Source: Phenylobacterium soli (GTDB lineage Bacteria > Pseudomonadota > Alphaproteobacteria > Caulobacterales > Caulobacteraceae). Taken from it: a stretch of 64,000 nt of DNA. Positions 16,892-25,551 of the stretch are shown here, piece by piece. The notes beneath the pieces were generated by a model. It did no database searches. It saw only the letters and a program-made list of their open reading frames with translations, and was not told the origin of the DNA. Each line of letters begins with the position of its first letter. Position 1 is the first letter of the stretch. The translations under genes and the position numbers were made by a program. Location: assembly GCF_003254475.1 (NCBI RefSeq), contig NZ_QFYQ01000001.1, forward strand, positions 2,666,001 to 2,730,000, in the 5' to 3' direction.

Positions 16892-19261
16892 ATGAGATCG
16901 CGCCGGCGCCCGACATCTGCCGCCGCCAAGTGCGCGCTGCTCGCCGGTGCGGCGATGGCGGTGCTCTGCGCCGAACCGGCTCTGGCCCAGACGCGGATCG
17001 CGCGGCCGCTGCGCCCCACGACGAGCCCGGTGCCGGCGCCCGTGCCCGATGGCCTGCAGCCTGGCGAAATGTACATGGAGGCCGATCAGGTCATCCGTGA
17101 CGACAAGAACAAGATCACCACGGCCGAGGGCTCCGTCGAGGTGCGCTACCAGGGCCGCACCCTTCGCGCCGACAAGGTGGTCTACGAAGAAGGCGAATCG
17201 GACGGCCAGGGCGTGATCCGCGCGCTCGGCCACGTGACCATCGTCAACGCCGACGGCACGGTCGAATACGCGGACGAGTTCGTGCTCGACGACAAGATGC
17301 GGGCGGGCGTCGCCCAGGGCTTCTCCGCCCGCCTGCAGGAGAACATCAAGCTCGCCGGCGCGACCGCCGTGCGCCGCTCCGAGTCGATCCAGGAGCTGAA
17401 CCGGGCGATCTACACCCCCTGCCCGATCTGCGCCAACGACCACCCCAAGACCCCCACCTGGTCGATCAGCGCCGAGCGGGTGGTCCAGGACAAGGTCCAC
17501 CGGGTCGTCTACTACCGCCACGCCCGCGTGCACGTGCTCGGCGTGCCGATCCTCTATCTGCCGGTGTTCTGGCACGCCGACCCGTCGGCGCCGCGCGCCT
17601 CGGGCCTTCTGGCGCCGAAGATCCAGGCCTCCGACCGTCGCGGCTTCTCCTACGAGCAGCCCTACCTTTTCGTGCTCTCGCCCTACGCGGACCTGATCCT
17701 CAGCCCGCAGCTCAACACCAAGGTGAACCCGTTCCTGAACGGGCAATTCCGCAAGCGCTTCTACTCGGGCGATGTCGACGTCCGGTTCGGCTACACCCAC
17801 GACAAGGATTTCGACGGCAAGGGTCAGAAGTTCGGAACCGACACCAACCGCAGCTACATCCTGGCGCGCGGCGGTTTCCAGCTGACCGACGCCTGGCGCG
17901 CCGGGTTCACGGCGGAGCACACCTCCGACCCGCTGCTGTTCGACAAGTACCAGATCGGCGACGTCTACCAGACGCGCGGTCCCTACATCCCCGACGATCG
18001 CCGGCTGATCAGCCAGGTCTATGCGGCCCGCCAGGATCAGCGGTCCTACTTCTCCGCGGCCGCGATGACTTTCCAGGGCCTGCGCGCCGGCGACAACAAC
18101 CGCACCTTCCCGCTCGTCGCCCCCCTGATCGAGGGCCACTACGACGCGCCGGAGAAGATCGCGGGCGGGCGCCTGCGGGTGAACGTCTCGGCCGTGGCCC
18201 TGACGCGCGACCAGTCGCCCCTGGACCAGGCGAGCCGCCTGCCGGGCCTCGACAGCCGGCGCGTGACCGGCGACCTCGACTGGCGCGCCTCCTACACCTC
18301 GGCGGCGGGCCTGCGGGTCGAGCCCTTCGTCCAGGCCCGCGCGGACGCCTACAGCGTCGGCGACATGCTGACCGGGGTCGGCAAGCAGACGACCTCGAAG
18401 ACGACCGGGCGCGCGCTCGGCGTGGCCGGCGTCGACGTGACCTACCCGTTCTTCAAACGCTGGCACGACGCGACCATCATCCTGGAGCCGGTGGCTCAGC
18501 TCGCCATCTCGCCCAAGGCCAAGCAGATCGTGGTCGGCCGCGACACCACGGGCGCGCCGGTCTACCTCAACGAGGACAGCGTCGCCTTCGACTTCGACGA
18601 GACCACCCTCTTCCGGGCCAACAAGTTCCCTGGCTACGACCTCTACGAGGACGGCTCGCGCCTCAACGTCGGCGGTCGGGTGGCGGTCCTCTGGGACGAC
18701 GGACGACGCGCCAACCTGCTGATCGGGCGCAGCTATCGAGCGGACCGGAACACCGTCTTCTCGGCCAGCAGCGGCCTGCGGCCGCGCGCCTCGGACTGGA
18801 TCGTCGCGGCCGACGCCCAGCCGATCCGCGGGTTGACCATCTTCGGACGCGCCCGCCTGGACGCCGACGACCTGACTGTCCACCGCGCGGAGGCCGGCGC
18901 GAACCTCGCCAGCAAGTGGGGCTCGGGATTCGTCCGCTATCTGCGCGACGACTCCAGCACCCTGGGTCCGACGCTCGTCGGCTCGACCGTGATCCCGGCG
19001 GGGCAGCGGGTCGAGAACTTCGAAATGGGCGGCGACGTGCCGGTCACCAAGAACTGGGGCGTCACCGCCTACGGCAACCGCGACCTCGTCCAGAAGGCGT
19101 GGGTGATCCGCGACCTCGGCGTCTACTACCGCGACGATTGCGCGCGGGTGGACGTCATCTATAGACGGGAAGACACCATCATCGGACGTCTGGGGCCGAG
19201 GGATTCGATTGCCTTGCGCCTAACCCTCGCCACATTGGGCTCTCCATTTACAGTGCGATAG
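16892..19261 (+). CDS. lptD: LPS-assembly protein LptD
   Basis: LptD is the outer-membrane barrel that inserts lipopolysaccharide into the outer leaflet. The 789-residue protein has a signal peptide ending near AEPALAQ, an OstA-type beta-jellyroll (about residues 60-190) and a long C-terminal barrel rich in aromatic and Arg residues. Cysteines suited to the stabilising disulfides are visible in TPCPICAND and, near the end, in RDDCARVD. The ATG at 16892 lies 11 bases after the purine-rich GGGAGAGGGA; an upstream ATG at 16817 would put extra residues before the signal peptide. It lies 79 bases after lptG and 12 before surA. Confidence 0.94.
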   Translation: MRSRRRPTSAAAKCALLAGAAMAVLCAEPALAQTRIARPLRPTTSPVPAPVPDGLQPGEMYMEADQVIRDDKNKITTAEGSVEVRYQGRTLRADKVVYEEGESDGQGVIRALGHVTIVNADGTVEYADEFVLDDKMRAGVAQGFSARLQENIKLAGATAVRRSESIQELNRAIYTPCPICANDHPKTPTWSISAERVVQDKVHRVVYYRHARVHVLGVPILYLPVFWHADPSAPRASGLLAPKIQASDRRGFSYEQPYLFVLSPYADLILSPQLNTKVNPFLNGQFRKRFYSGDVDVRFGYTHDKDFDGKGQKFGTDTNRSYILARGGFQLTDAWRAGFTAEHTSDPLLFDKYQIGDVYQTRGPYIPDDRRLISQVYAARQDQRSYFSAAAMTFQGLRAGDNNRTFPLVAPLIEGHYDAPEKIAGGRLRVNVSAVALTRDQSPLDQASRLPGLDSRRVTGDLDWRASYTSAAGLRVEPFVQARADAYSVGDMLTGVGKQTTSKTTGRALGVAGVDVTYPFFKRWHDATIILEPVAQLAISPKAKQIVVGRDTTGAPVYLNEDSVAFDFDETTLFRANKFPGYDLYEDGSRLNVGGRVAVLWDDGRRANLLIGRSYRADRNTVFSASSGLRPRASDWIVAADAQPIRGLTIFGRARLDADDLTVHRAEAGANLASKWGSGFVRYLRDDSSTLGPTLVGSTVIPAGQRVENFEMGGDVPVTKNWGVTAYGNRDLVQKAWVIRDLGVYYRDDCARVDVIYRREDTIIGRLGPRDSIALRLTLATLGSPFTVR

Positions 19262-19273
19262 GAATGCGGGCCC

Positions 19274-20671
19274 ATGAGGCCGCTCGAAGGAATGATCTCA
19301 ACCATGAAGCGCGCGCGTAACGTCTCCCCCTCGGCGGCGCGAGGCGCAGCTTTGTCGATCCTCGCCTTCGCGGCCCTGCCGCTGGCGGCGCATGCGCAGG
19401 AACTGCGCGGCGCGCTCGGAGCCGCCGCAGCGCCGGCCCAGCCCGCCGCCCCGGCGACCGCGCCCCTGCCCAAGGGCGTGTCCGAATCCGTGGCCGCCGT
19501 GGTCAACGACGACATCATCTCCACCTACGACCTGTCGCAGCGCGTGCGCCTGCTGATCGCCACCTCCGGCGTTCAGCCGAATGAGCAGACCCTGCCGCAG
19601 TTCGAGCGGGAGGCCCTGATCTCGCTGATCGACGAACGTCTTCAGCTGCAGGAGCTGAAGCGCGTCGAGAAGGAGCAGAAGTTCAGCATCATCGCGACCG
19701 ACGACGAGGTGAACGAAGAACTCGAGGGCATGGCCAAGCAGAACAACATGACCGGCGAGCAATTCCTCGCGGCCATGCGTTCGCAAGGCATCGGTCCGGA
19801 GACGCTGAAGCAGCAGCTCCGCGCCCAGGTGAGCTGGCAGCGCTGGATCCGCGGCCGCTACGGCAGCCGCCTCCGCATCGGCGAGGACCAGATCAAGGCG
19901 GCGCTCGACCGGATGGCCGCCGCGGCCAGCAAGCCGCAGTACGAGATCAGCGAGGTCTTCATCGACGCCAACCGCGTCGGCGGCATGCGCACCGCCATGC
20001 AGGGCGCCCAGCAGCTGGTCGCCCAGATGCAACAGGGCGCGCCCTTCGCCGCGGTGGCGCGCCAGTTCTCCGCCTCCGCCACCGCCGCCAACGGCGGCGA
20101 CGCCGGCTGGATCAGCCAGGGTGAGATGCCCCCCGAGGTGGACAGCGCCATCGAACAGCTCCGCCCGGGCCAGCTGTCGCAGCCGATCCAGGTGAAGGAC
20201 GGCGTCTACATCATCTATCTGCGCGACAAGCGCTCGGGCGCCGGGCAGACCCTGGTCAGCCTGAAGCAGGCGGCCATCGCCCTGCCCGCCAACGCCTCGC
20301 AAGGCGACGTCGAAGCGGCCCGCGTCAAGCTGGCGGCCCTGCGGGTCCAGGTGAAGGGCTGCGGCGATATCGAGAAGGCGGCCGCCAGCGTGCCCGGCGT
20401 CGTCGCCGGCGACCTCGGCGAAGCGGAGATGAACGACCTCGCGCCGCAGTTCAAGGAAGTCGCCCAGACGCTCTCCGTCGGCCAGGTCTCCGAGCCGATC
20501 CGCACCAATGTTGGCCTGCACCTGGTGGCGGTCTGCGGCAAGCGCGCCTCGGGTGGGCCGGCCGTGGATCATGACGCCATCGAGAACCGCCTCTACGGGC
20601 AGCAGCTCAGCATGATCTCCCGGCGGTACATGCGCGACCTGCGCACGTCGGCGACCATCGAGACCCGGTGA
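19274..20671 (+). CDS. surA: Periplasmic peptidyl-prolyl isomerase/chaperone SurA
   Basis: SurA escorts unfolded outer-membrane proteins, including LptD, across the periplasm. The 465-residue protein has a signal peptide (cleavage near AHAQ), a SurA N-terminal chaperone domain with SVAAVVNDDIISTYDL at about residue 72, and two parvulin-like domains, the first centred on YEISEVFIDANRVGG with DAGWISQGEMPPE. The second is degenerate. The true start may be the ATG at 19304, which gives a more normal signal peptide; 19274 is the first in-frame ATG. The stop overlaps the pdxA GTG start. Its place after lptD is the standard proteobacterial order. Confidence 0.93.
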   Translation: MRPLEGMISTMKRARNVSPSAARGAALSILAFAALPLAAHAQELRGALGAAAAPAQPAAPATAPLPKGVSESVAAVVNDDIISTYDLSQRVRLLIATSGVQPNEQTLPQFEREALISLIDERLQLQELKRVEKEQKFSIIATDDEVNEELEGMAKQNNMTGEQFLAAMRSQGIGPETLKQQLRAQVSWQRWIRGRYGSRLRIGEDQIKAALDRMAAAASKPQYEISEVFIDANRVGGMRTAMQGAQQLVAQMQQGAPFAAVARQFSASATAANGGDAGWISQGEMPPEVDSAIEQLRPGQLSQPIQVKDGVYIIYLRDKRSGAGQTLVSLKQAAIALPANASQGDVEAARVKLAALRVQVKGCGDIEKAAASVPGVVAGDLGEAEMNDLAPQFKEVAQTLSVGQVSEPIRTNVGLHLVAVCGKRASGGPAVDHDAIENRLYGQQLSMISRRYMRDLRTSATIETR

Positions 20672-21666
20672 CGCCGGGGCCGCTCGCCCTTTCTCTCGGC
20701 GACCCGGCCGGAATCGGTCCGGAGATCGTCGCCAAGGCCTGGTCGGCCCTGCGCGAGAGCGGCCCTGCGTTCTTCGTCATCGGCGACGCCGAAGTCCTGG
20801 CGGCGCGCGGCGCCTCGACCATCGAAACCCTGTCCGATCCCGGTCAGGCGAAAGCCGCCTTCCCGCGCGTCCTGCCGGTGCTGCACTCGCCCGTCGGCGC
20901 CGAGGTCACGCCGGGGCGCCCGTCGGCGGCCGCCGCTCCGGCGATCATCCGGTGGATCGAGGCGGGGGTCGAACTCTGTCTCAGCGGCGCGGCCGCGGGC
21001 CTGGTGACGGCTCCCATCGCCAAGGCGCCACTCTACGAGGCGGGTTTCAAATTCCCCGGCCACACCGAGTTCCTCGGCGAGCTGACGGCCGCGGCCCCGT
21101 TCGAAGGCGCCCGCGGTCCGATCATGATGCTGACGGCGCAGGACCTGCGGGTCACGCTGGTCACCGTCCACGCGCCGCTTGCGAAGGTTCCATCCCTCCT
21201 GTCGGTCGACCGGATCGTCGAGACCGGTCTCGTCACTGCCCAGGCGCTCAGACGGGATTTCGGGATCGCTGCGCCCCGCCTGGCGGTCGCCGGATTCAAT
21301 CCGCACGCCGGCGAGAGCGGCTCGATCGGCCGCGAGGAGGTCGAGATCGTGGTTCCGGCGGTGGCCGCCCTGCGCCAGGCTGGCGTCGACGCCGCGGGCC
21401 CCTACCCCGCCGACACCCTGTTCCCGGCCGAGATGCGCACCCGCTACGACGCGGCCCTCTGCATCTACCACGACCAGGCGCTGATCCCGGTGAAGATGCT
21501 CGACTTCTGGGGCGGGGTGAACGTCACCCTCGGCCTGCCGATCGTCCGCACCTCGCCCGATCATGGAACGGGTTTCGACATCGCCGGGCGCGGCGTGGCC
21601 CGTCCTGACAGCCTGATCGCCGCGATCCGCCTCGCCGACCAGATCGCCCGGACCCGCGCGGCGTGA
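20668..21666 (+). CDS. pdxA: 4-hydroxythreonine-4-phosphate dehydrogenase
   Basis: PdxA oxidises 4-phosphohydroxy-L-threonine in pyridoxal phosphate synthesis. The 332 residues match the family. Motifs include SLGDPAGIGPEI at the start, VTAPIAKAPLYEAGFKFPGHTEFL with the metal-binding His near residue 132, and YHDQALIPVKM, which supplies further metal and substrate ligands. It starts at GTG 20668 within the surA stop (GTGA overlap) and its own stop overlaps ksgA, so the three genes are translationally linked, the usual surA-pdxA-ksgA order of proteobacteria. Confidence 0.96.
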   Translation: MTPGPLALSLGDPAGIGPEIVAKAWSALRESGPAFFVIGDAEVLAARGASTIETLSDPGQAKAAFPRVLPVLHSPVGAEVTPGRPSAAAAPAIIRWIEAGVELCLSGAAAGLVTAPIAKAPLYEAGFKFPGHTEFLGELTAAAPFEGARGPIMMLTAQDLRVTLVTVHAPLAKVPSLLSVDRIVETGLVTAQALRRDFGIAAPRLAVAGFNPHAGESGSIGREEVEIVVPAVAALRQAGVDAAGPYPADTLFPAEMRTRYDAALCIYHDQALIPVKMLDFWGGVNVTLGLPIVRTSPDHGTGFDIAGRGVARPDSLIAAIRLADQIARTRAA

Positions 21667-22505
21667 GCGCTGTCCAGGATCTGCCGCCCCTGCGCGAGGC
21701 GCTGGCCGCGCACGGGCTGATGGCCAAGAAGTCGTTCGGCCAGCATTTCCTCCTCGACCTCAACATCACCCGCAAGATCGCGCGCCTGGCCGAGGTGGGC
21801 CCAGGCGATGTGGTGATCGAGGTCGGCCCCGGCCCCGGCGGCTTGACGCGGGCGCTGCTCGAGACCGGCGCCAAGGTCGTGGCGGTCGAAAAGGACGAGC
21901 GGTTCAGGGCCCTGCTCGAGGAACTCGTCGAGGCCAGCGGCGGGACCATGCGCTTGGTGTTGGGCGACGCGCTCGAGGCCAACGAGGCGGAACTGGCGGG
22001 AGGGGGCCCGGCCCACATCGTCTCCAACCTGCCCTACAACGTCGGCACCCCCCTGCTCATTAAGTGGCTGACGGGCCCGTGGACGCCCGCGTCCCTGACC
22101 CTGATGTTTCAGAAGGAAGTCGCGGACCGCATCGCGGCGGCGCCCGGGACGTCCGCCTACGGCCGCCTCGCGGTGATCGCGCAGGCGACGTGCGAGGCTC
22201 GCGTGGTCATGGATGTGCCGGCGCGCGCCTTCACCCCGCCGCCCAAGATCGACTCGGCCGTCGTGCGCCTCTTGCCGCGCGCGGATCGCCCTGCGCCGAA
22301 GCGGCTCGACGCCCTGCAGGCCGTCACCGCGGCGGCCTTCGGCCAACGCCGCAAGATGTTGCGGGCCAGCCTCAAGGCGCTCGGCGGGGAGCCGCTGGCC
22401 GTGGCGGCGGGCCTCGATCCCCAGGCGCGCGCCGAGACCGTCGACGTCGCGGGGTTCCTGCGCCTGGCGGACGCCTGGACGACGTTGCGTCAGGGGCGCG
22501 GTTGA
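21663..22505 (+). CDS. ksgA: 16S rRNA (adenine(1518)-N(6)/adenine(1519)-N(6))-dimethyltransferase
   Basis: KsgA (RsmA) dimethylates two adenines in helix 45 of 16S rRNA late in small-subunit assembly. The 280-residue protein carries KKSFGQHFLLD at the N-terminus, the SAM-binding VIEVGPGPGGLTRALL (motif I), the acidic AVEKDERF, and the catalytic NLPYNVGTPLL near residue 122. The C-terminal helical domain is present. The GTG start at 21663 overlaps the pdxA stop. The DUF969 gene begins 34 bases after the stop, so the transcript may continue into that trio. Confidence 0.96.
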   Translation: MSAVQDLPPLREALAAHGLMAKKSFGQHFLLDLNITRKIARLAEVGPGDVVIEVGPGPGGLTRALLETGAKVVAVEKDERFRALLEELVEASGGTMRLVLGDALEANEAELAGGGPAHIVSNLPYNVGTPLLIKWLTGPWTPASLTLMFQKEVADRIAAAPGTSAYGRLAVIAQATCEARVVMDVPARAFTPPPKIDSAVVRLLPRADRPAPKRLDALQAVTAAAFGQRRKMLRASLKALGGEPLAVAAGLDPQARAETVDVAGFLRLADAWTTLRQGRG

Positions 22506-22539
22506 GGCTCCATACGGCCTCGAGGCTTGGGGATCCGGA

Positions 22540-23217
22540 ATGCTGAGCTTGTTGGGCGTGGCCGTGGTGGTCGCCGGCTTCGCCGCCGGGTTCAACCCGT
22601 TGCTCGTCGTCGTGGCGGCGGCGCTCGTGACCGGGGTGACGGCCGGGCTCGCGCCGCTGCAGGTGGTCGCGGCTCTCGGCAAGGCGTTCAACGACAATCG
22701 GTTGGTGACCGTGGCGCTGCTGGTCTACCCGGTCGTGGGCGTCGCCGAGCGCGCGGGCCTGCAGGAGCGGGCGCGGATCCTCATCGCGCGCTTCAAAGGG
22801 GTGTCCCTCGCCCCTCTGCTGATCGGCTATCAGGCGTTCCGCCAGATCACTGCGGCGCTCGGCCTCGTGTCCATCGCAGGCCAGGCCCAGACCATCCGAC
22901 CGCTGGTCGCGCCCATGGCGGAAGGCGCCGTCGAGGGCCGGGAAGGCGCGCTCAGCGACGAAGCGCGGCAGACGATCCGCGCCCAGGCAGCCGCCACAGA
23001 CAACATCGGCCTCTTCTTCGGCGAAGACATCTTCCTGGCCATCGGCTCGATCCTGCTCATGGTCGGCGTGCTGGCGCAGAGCGGGATCAACCTCGACCCC
23101 CTGCAGCTCTCGGTCTGGGCCATACCCTCCGCTATCGCCGCCTTCCTGATCCACGGAGTTCGGCTCGTCCTCTTCGAGCGGCGGCTTCGCCGCAAGCGGT
23201 CCGAGGCCGGCGCGTGA
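22540..23217 (+). CDS. DUF969 family membrane protein (putative transporter subunit)
   Basis: The 225-residue protein has about five to six transmembrane helices with the DUF969 features: GFNPLLVVVAAALVTGVTAG, the GKAFNDNRLVTVALLVYPVVG segment, and a conserved TDNIGLFFGEDIFLAIGSILL stretch with acidic residues that could bind a cation or substrate. DUF969 and DUF979 proteins always seem to be paired and are thought to form the two halves of a carrier; the substrate is not established. The start at ATG 22540 follows GGATCCGGA. The stop overlaps the DUF979 start. Confidence 0.85.
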   Translation: MLSLLGVAVVVAGFAAGFNPLLVVVAAALVTGVTAGLAPLQVVAALGKAFNDNRLVTVALLVYPVVGVAERAGLQERARILIARFKGVSLAPLLIGYQAFRQITAALGLVSIAGQAQTIRPLVAPMAEGAVEGREGALSDEARQTIRAQAAATDNIGLFFGEDIFLAIGSILLMVGVLAQSGINLDPLQLSVWAIPSAIAAFLIHGVRLVLFERRLRRKRSEAGA

Positions 23218-24167
23218 TCAAGCTCGGCGCCGTCTATGTGCTCGTCGGCCTGATGTTCGCGGTCTTCGCCGTGCTGAGCGCGACGGACCGCAACAACCCC
23301 AAGCGCCTGGGCAACGCCGCCTTCTGGGGTCTGGTCGCCACGAGCTTCCTGGCGGGGGACCGGCTGGGTGACCTCGGCAACGGGTTCCTGGTGGTCGGCC
23401 TGGCCTTGATCGCAGGCCTGGGCCTGCTCGGACGCGGACAGCCGAGCACGACCTCGCCGGAAGAGCGCCGCGCCCTCGCCGAGCGCTTGGGCGACCGGCT
23501 GTTCGTCCCTGCCCTCACCTTGCCCGTGATCCTGCTGATCGGCGTCTTCGTGCTGAAGCCGCTGCACCTCGCTGGCCAGCCGCTGTTCGATCCGAAGCAG
23601 GCGACGCTGGTCTCACTGGCGCTGGCGGCCATCGTCGCCGTGAGCCTCGGCGTGAAGCTGCTCCGCCAGCCACTCATCAGCCCCTTCCAGGAAGGCCGGC
23701 GGCTGATGGACATCGTCGGCTGGGCCGCCCTCCTGCCCCAGTGCCTGGCGGCGCTCGGCGCGGTGTTCGCCCTCGCCGGCGTCGGCAGGGTGATCGGCGA
23801 CCTCGTCACTACCTGGCTGCCGGTCGATACCCGCGCCGCGGCGGTCGCCGTCTACTGCCTTGGCATGGCGGGCTTCACCATGATCATGGGCAACGCCTTC
23901 GCCGCCTTTCCCGTGCTGACCGCGGGGGTCGGGCTGCCCATCCTGATCAAGCGCTTCGGCGGCGACCCGGCGGCCGTCGCCTCGATCGGCATGCTGTCGG
24001 GCTTTTGCGGGACGCTGATGACCCCGCTGGCGGCCAACTTCAACCTGGTGCCTCCGGCGCTTCTGGAGCTCTCCGACCGTTACGCGGTGATCAAGGCGCA
24101 GATCCCCACCGCCCTGATCCTGCTGCTCGCCAATATGGTGCTGATGTATGTCGCCGCCTTCCACTGA
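23214..24167 (+). CDS. DUF979 family membrane protein (putative transporter subunit)
   Basis: The 317-residue protein has about eight to nine helices. It begins IKLGAVYVLVGLMFAVFAVL and ends in a region resembling the second half of NhaC/ion-transporter-type carriers: GFTMIMGNAFAAFPVLTAGVGLPIL and GFCGTLMTPLAANFNLVPPALLEL. The GTG start at 23214 overlaps the DUF969 stop (GTGA), and the following DUF2891 gene starts 20 bases before this gene ends, so all three are tightly coupled. A paired two-subunit carrier with DUF969 is the likely arrangement; what it moves is unknown. Confidence 0.85.
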   Translation: MIKLGAVYVLVGLMFAVFAVLSATDRNNPKRLGNAAFWGLVATSFLAGDRLGDLGNGFLVVGLALIAGLGLLGRGQPSTTSPEERRALAERLGDRLFVPALTLPVILLIGVFVLKPLHLAGQPLFDPKQATLVSLALAAIVAVSLGVKLLRQPLISPFQEGRRLMDIVGWAALLPQCLAALGAVFALAGVGRVIGDLVTTWLPVDTRAAAVAVYCLGMAGFTMIMGNAFAAFPVLTAGVGLPILIKRFGGDPAAVASIGMLSGFCGTLMTPLAANFNLVPPALLELSDRYAVIKAQIPTALILLLANMVLMYVAAFH

Positions 24168-25167
24168 TCGGCTGACGCCGAAGATCGCTTCCCAGTTCGC
24201 CCGCATCGCGCTCGGCCACGTGACGCGGGAATATCCGAACAAGCTGGACCATGTGCTGGACGGCGACGCCGACGCGCTCGGGCCGAAGGCGCTGCACCCG
24301 ATCTTCTACGGCAGCTTCGACTGGCACTCCTGCGTCCACGGTTACTGGCTGCTGGCCAGCCTGTTGCGCCGCCACCCCGAGCTCCCGGAGGCGGCCGCGA
24401 TCCGCAGGCTCTTCGACCATCACCTCACGCCGCAGATGGTCGCCGGCGAGCTGCACTACCTGCAGCGGCCCTCCGCCCGCGGGTTCGAGCGGCCCTACGG
24501 CTGGGGCTGGTTGCTCGCGCTGCAGGCCGAGCTGTTGCTGCACGACAACCATCGCTGGGCGGCGGCCCTGAGGCCGCTGGCGGAGGCGTTCGCCGACCGG
24601 TTTCGCGCCTTCCTTCCGAACGCCGTCTATCCGATCCGCACCGGCGTGCATTCCAGCACCGCCTTCGCCCTGACAATCAGCCACGACTACGCCGTCCGCG
24701 CCGGCGACACGACCCTGCTGGAGCAGTTCCGCGGCAAGGTGCGGGACTGGTACCTGGCGGACAGGGATGCGCCGGCCTGGGAGCCGTCGCTCGACGACTT
24801 CCTCTCGCCGACGCTGGTGGAGGCCGAATGCGTCCGCCGCTACCTGCCGGCCGACGAGTTCCGCGCCTGGCTTGCGGATTTCCTGCCGCGGGCGGCCGAG
24901 GAGCAGCCCGCCGCCCTCTTCTCGCCGGCCGTGGTCAGCGACCGTACCGACGGCAAGATCGCCCACCTGGACGGCCTGAACCTCTCGCGCGCCTGGTGCT
25001 GGCGCGGTATCGCCGCCGCCCTGCCCGATGCGGAGCCCATGGCGATCGCAGCCGAAGGGGCTGCACAGCGTCATCTCGCGGCGAGCCTGCCGCACGTGGC
25101 CGGGGACTACATGGGCGAGCACTGGCTCGCGAGCTTCGCGCTCCTGGCGCTCACCGCGGGCGATTGA
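24148..25167 (+). CDS. DUF2891 family protein
   Basis: This 339-residue soluble protein matches DUF2891 in its conserved ALHPIFYGSFDWHSCVHGYW block (about residues 49-67), its GWGWLLALQAEL helix and a second TGVHSSTAFALTISHDYA block, then LNLSRAWCWRGIA near the end. The repeated helix pairs with aromatic/His/Asp loops look like an alpha/alpha toroid, as in glycosidases and glycan lyases, but no catalytic assignment is possible from sequence. It is coupled to the DUF979 gene by a 20-base overlap. Its stop TGA and that of the convergent gene share the palindrome TGATCA. Confidence 0.85.
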   Translation: MSPPSTDRLTPKIASQFARIALGHVTREYPNKLDHVLDGDADALGPKALHPIFYGSFDWHSCVHGYWLLASLLRRHPELPEAAAIRRLFDHHLTPQMVAGELHYLQRPSARGFERPYGWGWLLALQAELLLHDNHRWAAALRPLAEAFADRFRAFLPNAVYPIRTGVHSSTAFALTISHDYAVRAGDTTLLEQFRGKVRDWYLADRDAPAWEPSLDDFLSPTLVEAECVRRYLPADEFRAWLADFLPRAAEEQPAALFSPAVVSDRTDGKIAHLDGLNLSRAWCWRGIAAALPDAEPMAIAAEGAAQRHLAASLPHVAGDYMGEHWLASFALLALTAGD

Positions 25168-25437
25168 TCAGGCCTGCGCGAGCCCCTCGGCCAGAAGCAC
25201 CTGGGCGGCGCGCGTCAGCTCCCACTTCGACAGGCATTCCTCGCCGTCGGCCGGTGCGCCCTCCCAGCCGGCGAAGCTCAGCCAGCCCCGCTCGCCGAGC
25301 GCAAAGCAGCGACGTTCGCGTTCGAACCCGGTCTCGACCCGCGATCCGCCCCGATAGAGCACATTGACGAGCCGGCCGTCCGGCAGCGCCTGGCGCAGCA
25401 GGTCCCGGCTGAGGGGCGAGAGGCGTTCGATGTCCAT
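25168..25437 (-). CDS. Small conserved hypothetical protein
   Basis: The 89-residue protein reads DIERLSPLSRDLLRQALPDG, then a beta-rich centre with GSRVETGFERERRCFALGERGWLSFAGW and a C-terminal helix LTRAAQVLLAEGLAQA. I do not recognise a family. There is no membrane segment or signal peptide. The ATG at 25437 has CCAGGAG eight bases upstream, which decides it over the longer frame to 25497. It is convergent with DUF2891 with no spacer, and 114 bases separate it from the NAD(P)HX repair gene. Confidence 0.65.
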   Translation of the reverse strand: MDIERLSPLSRDLLRQALPDGRLVNVLYRGGSRVETGFERERRCFALGERGWLSFAGWEGAPADGEECLSKWELTRAAQVLLAEGLAQA

Positions 25438-25551
25438 CGACGGCTCCTGGAGGTGTGGCGTGAGGACACGGTGCGACCGAATCGCGCGAAAGGGCAAAGG
25501 GGTTGGCCGCCTCGACTGTGGACAGAGCGGCCGCCGCCTGGGGACGAAGGG

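Noticed and set aside
16796..18883. A 695-codon minus-strand frame opposite lptD
   Set aside because: lptD has a signal peptide, jellyroll and barrel in the other frame; the antisense product is a repetitive Arg/Gly/Val sequence with no motif.
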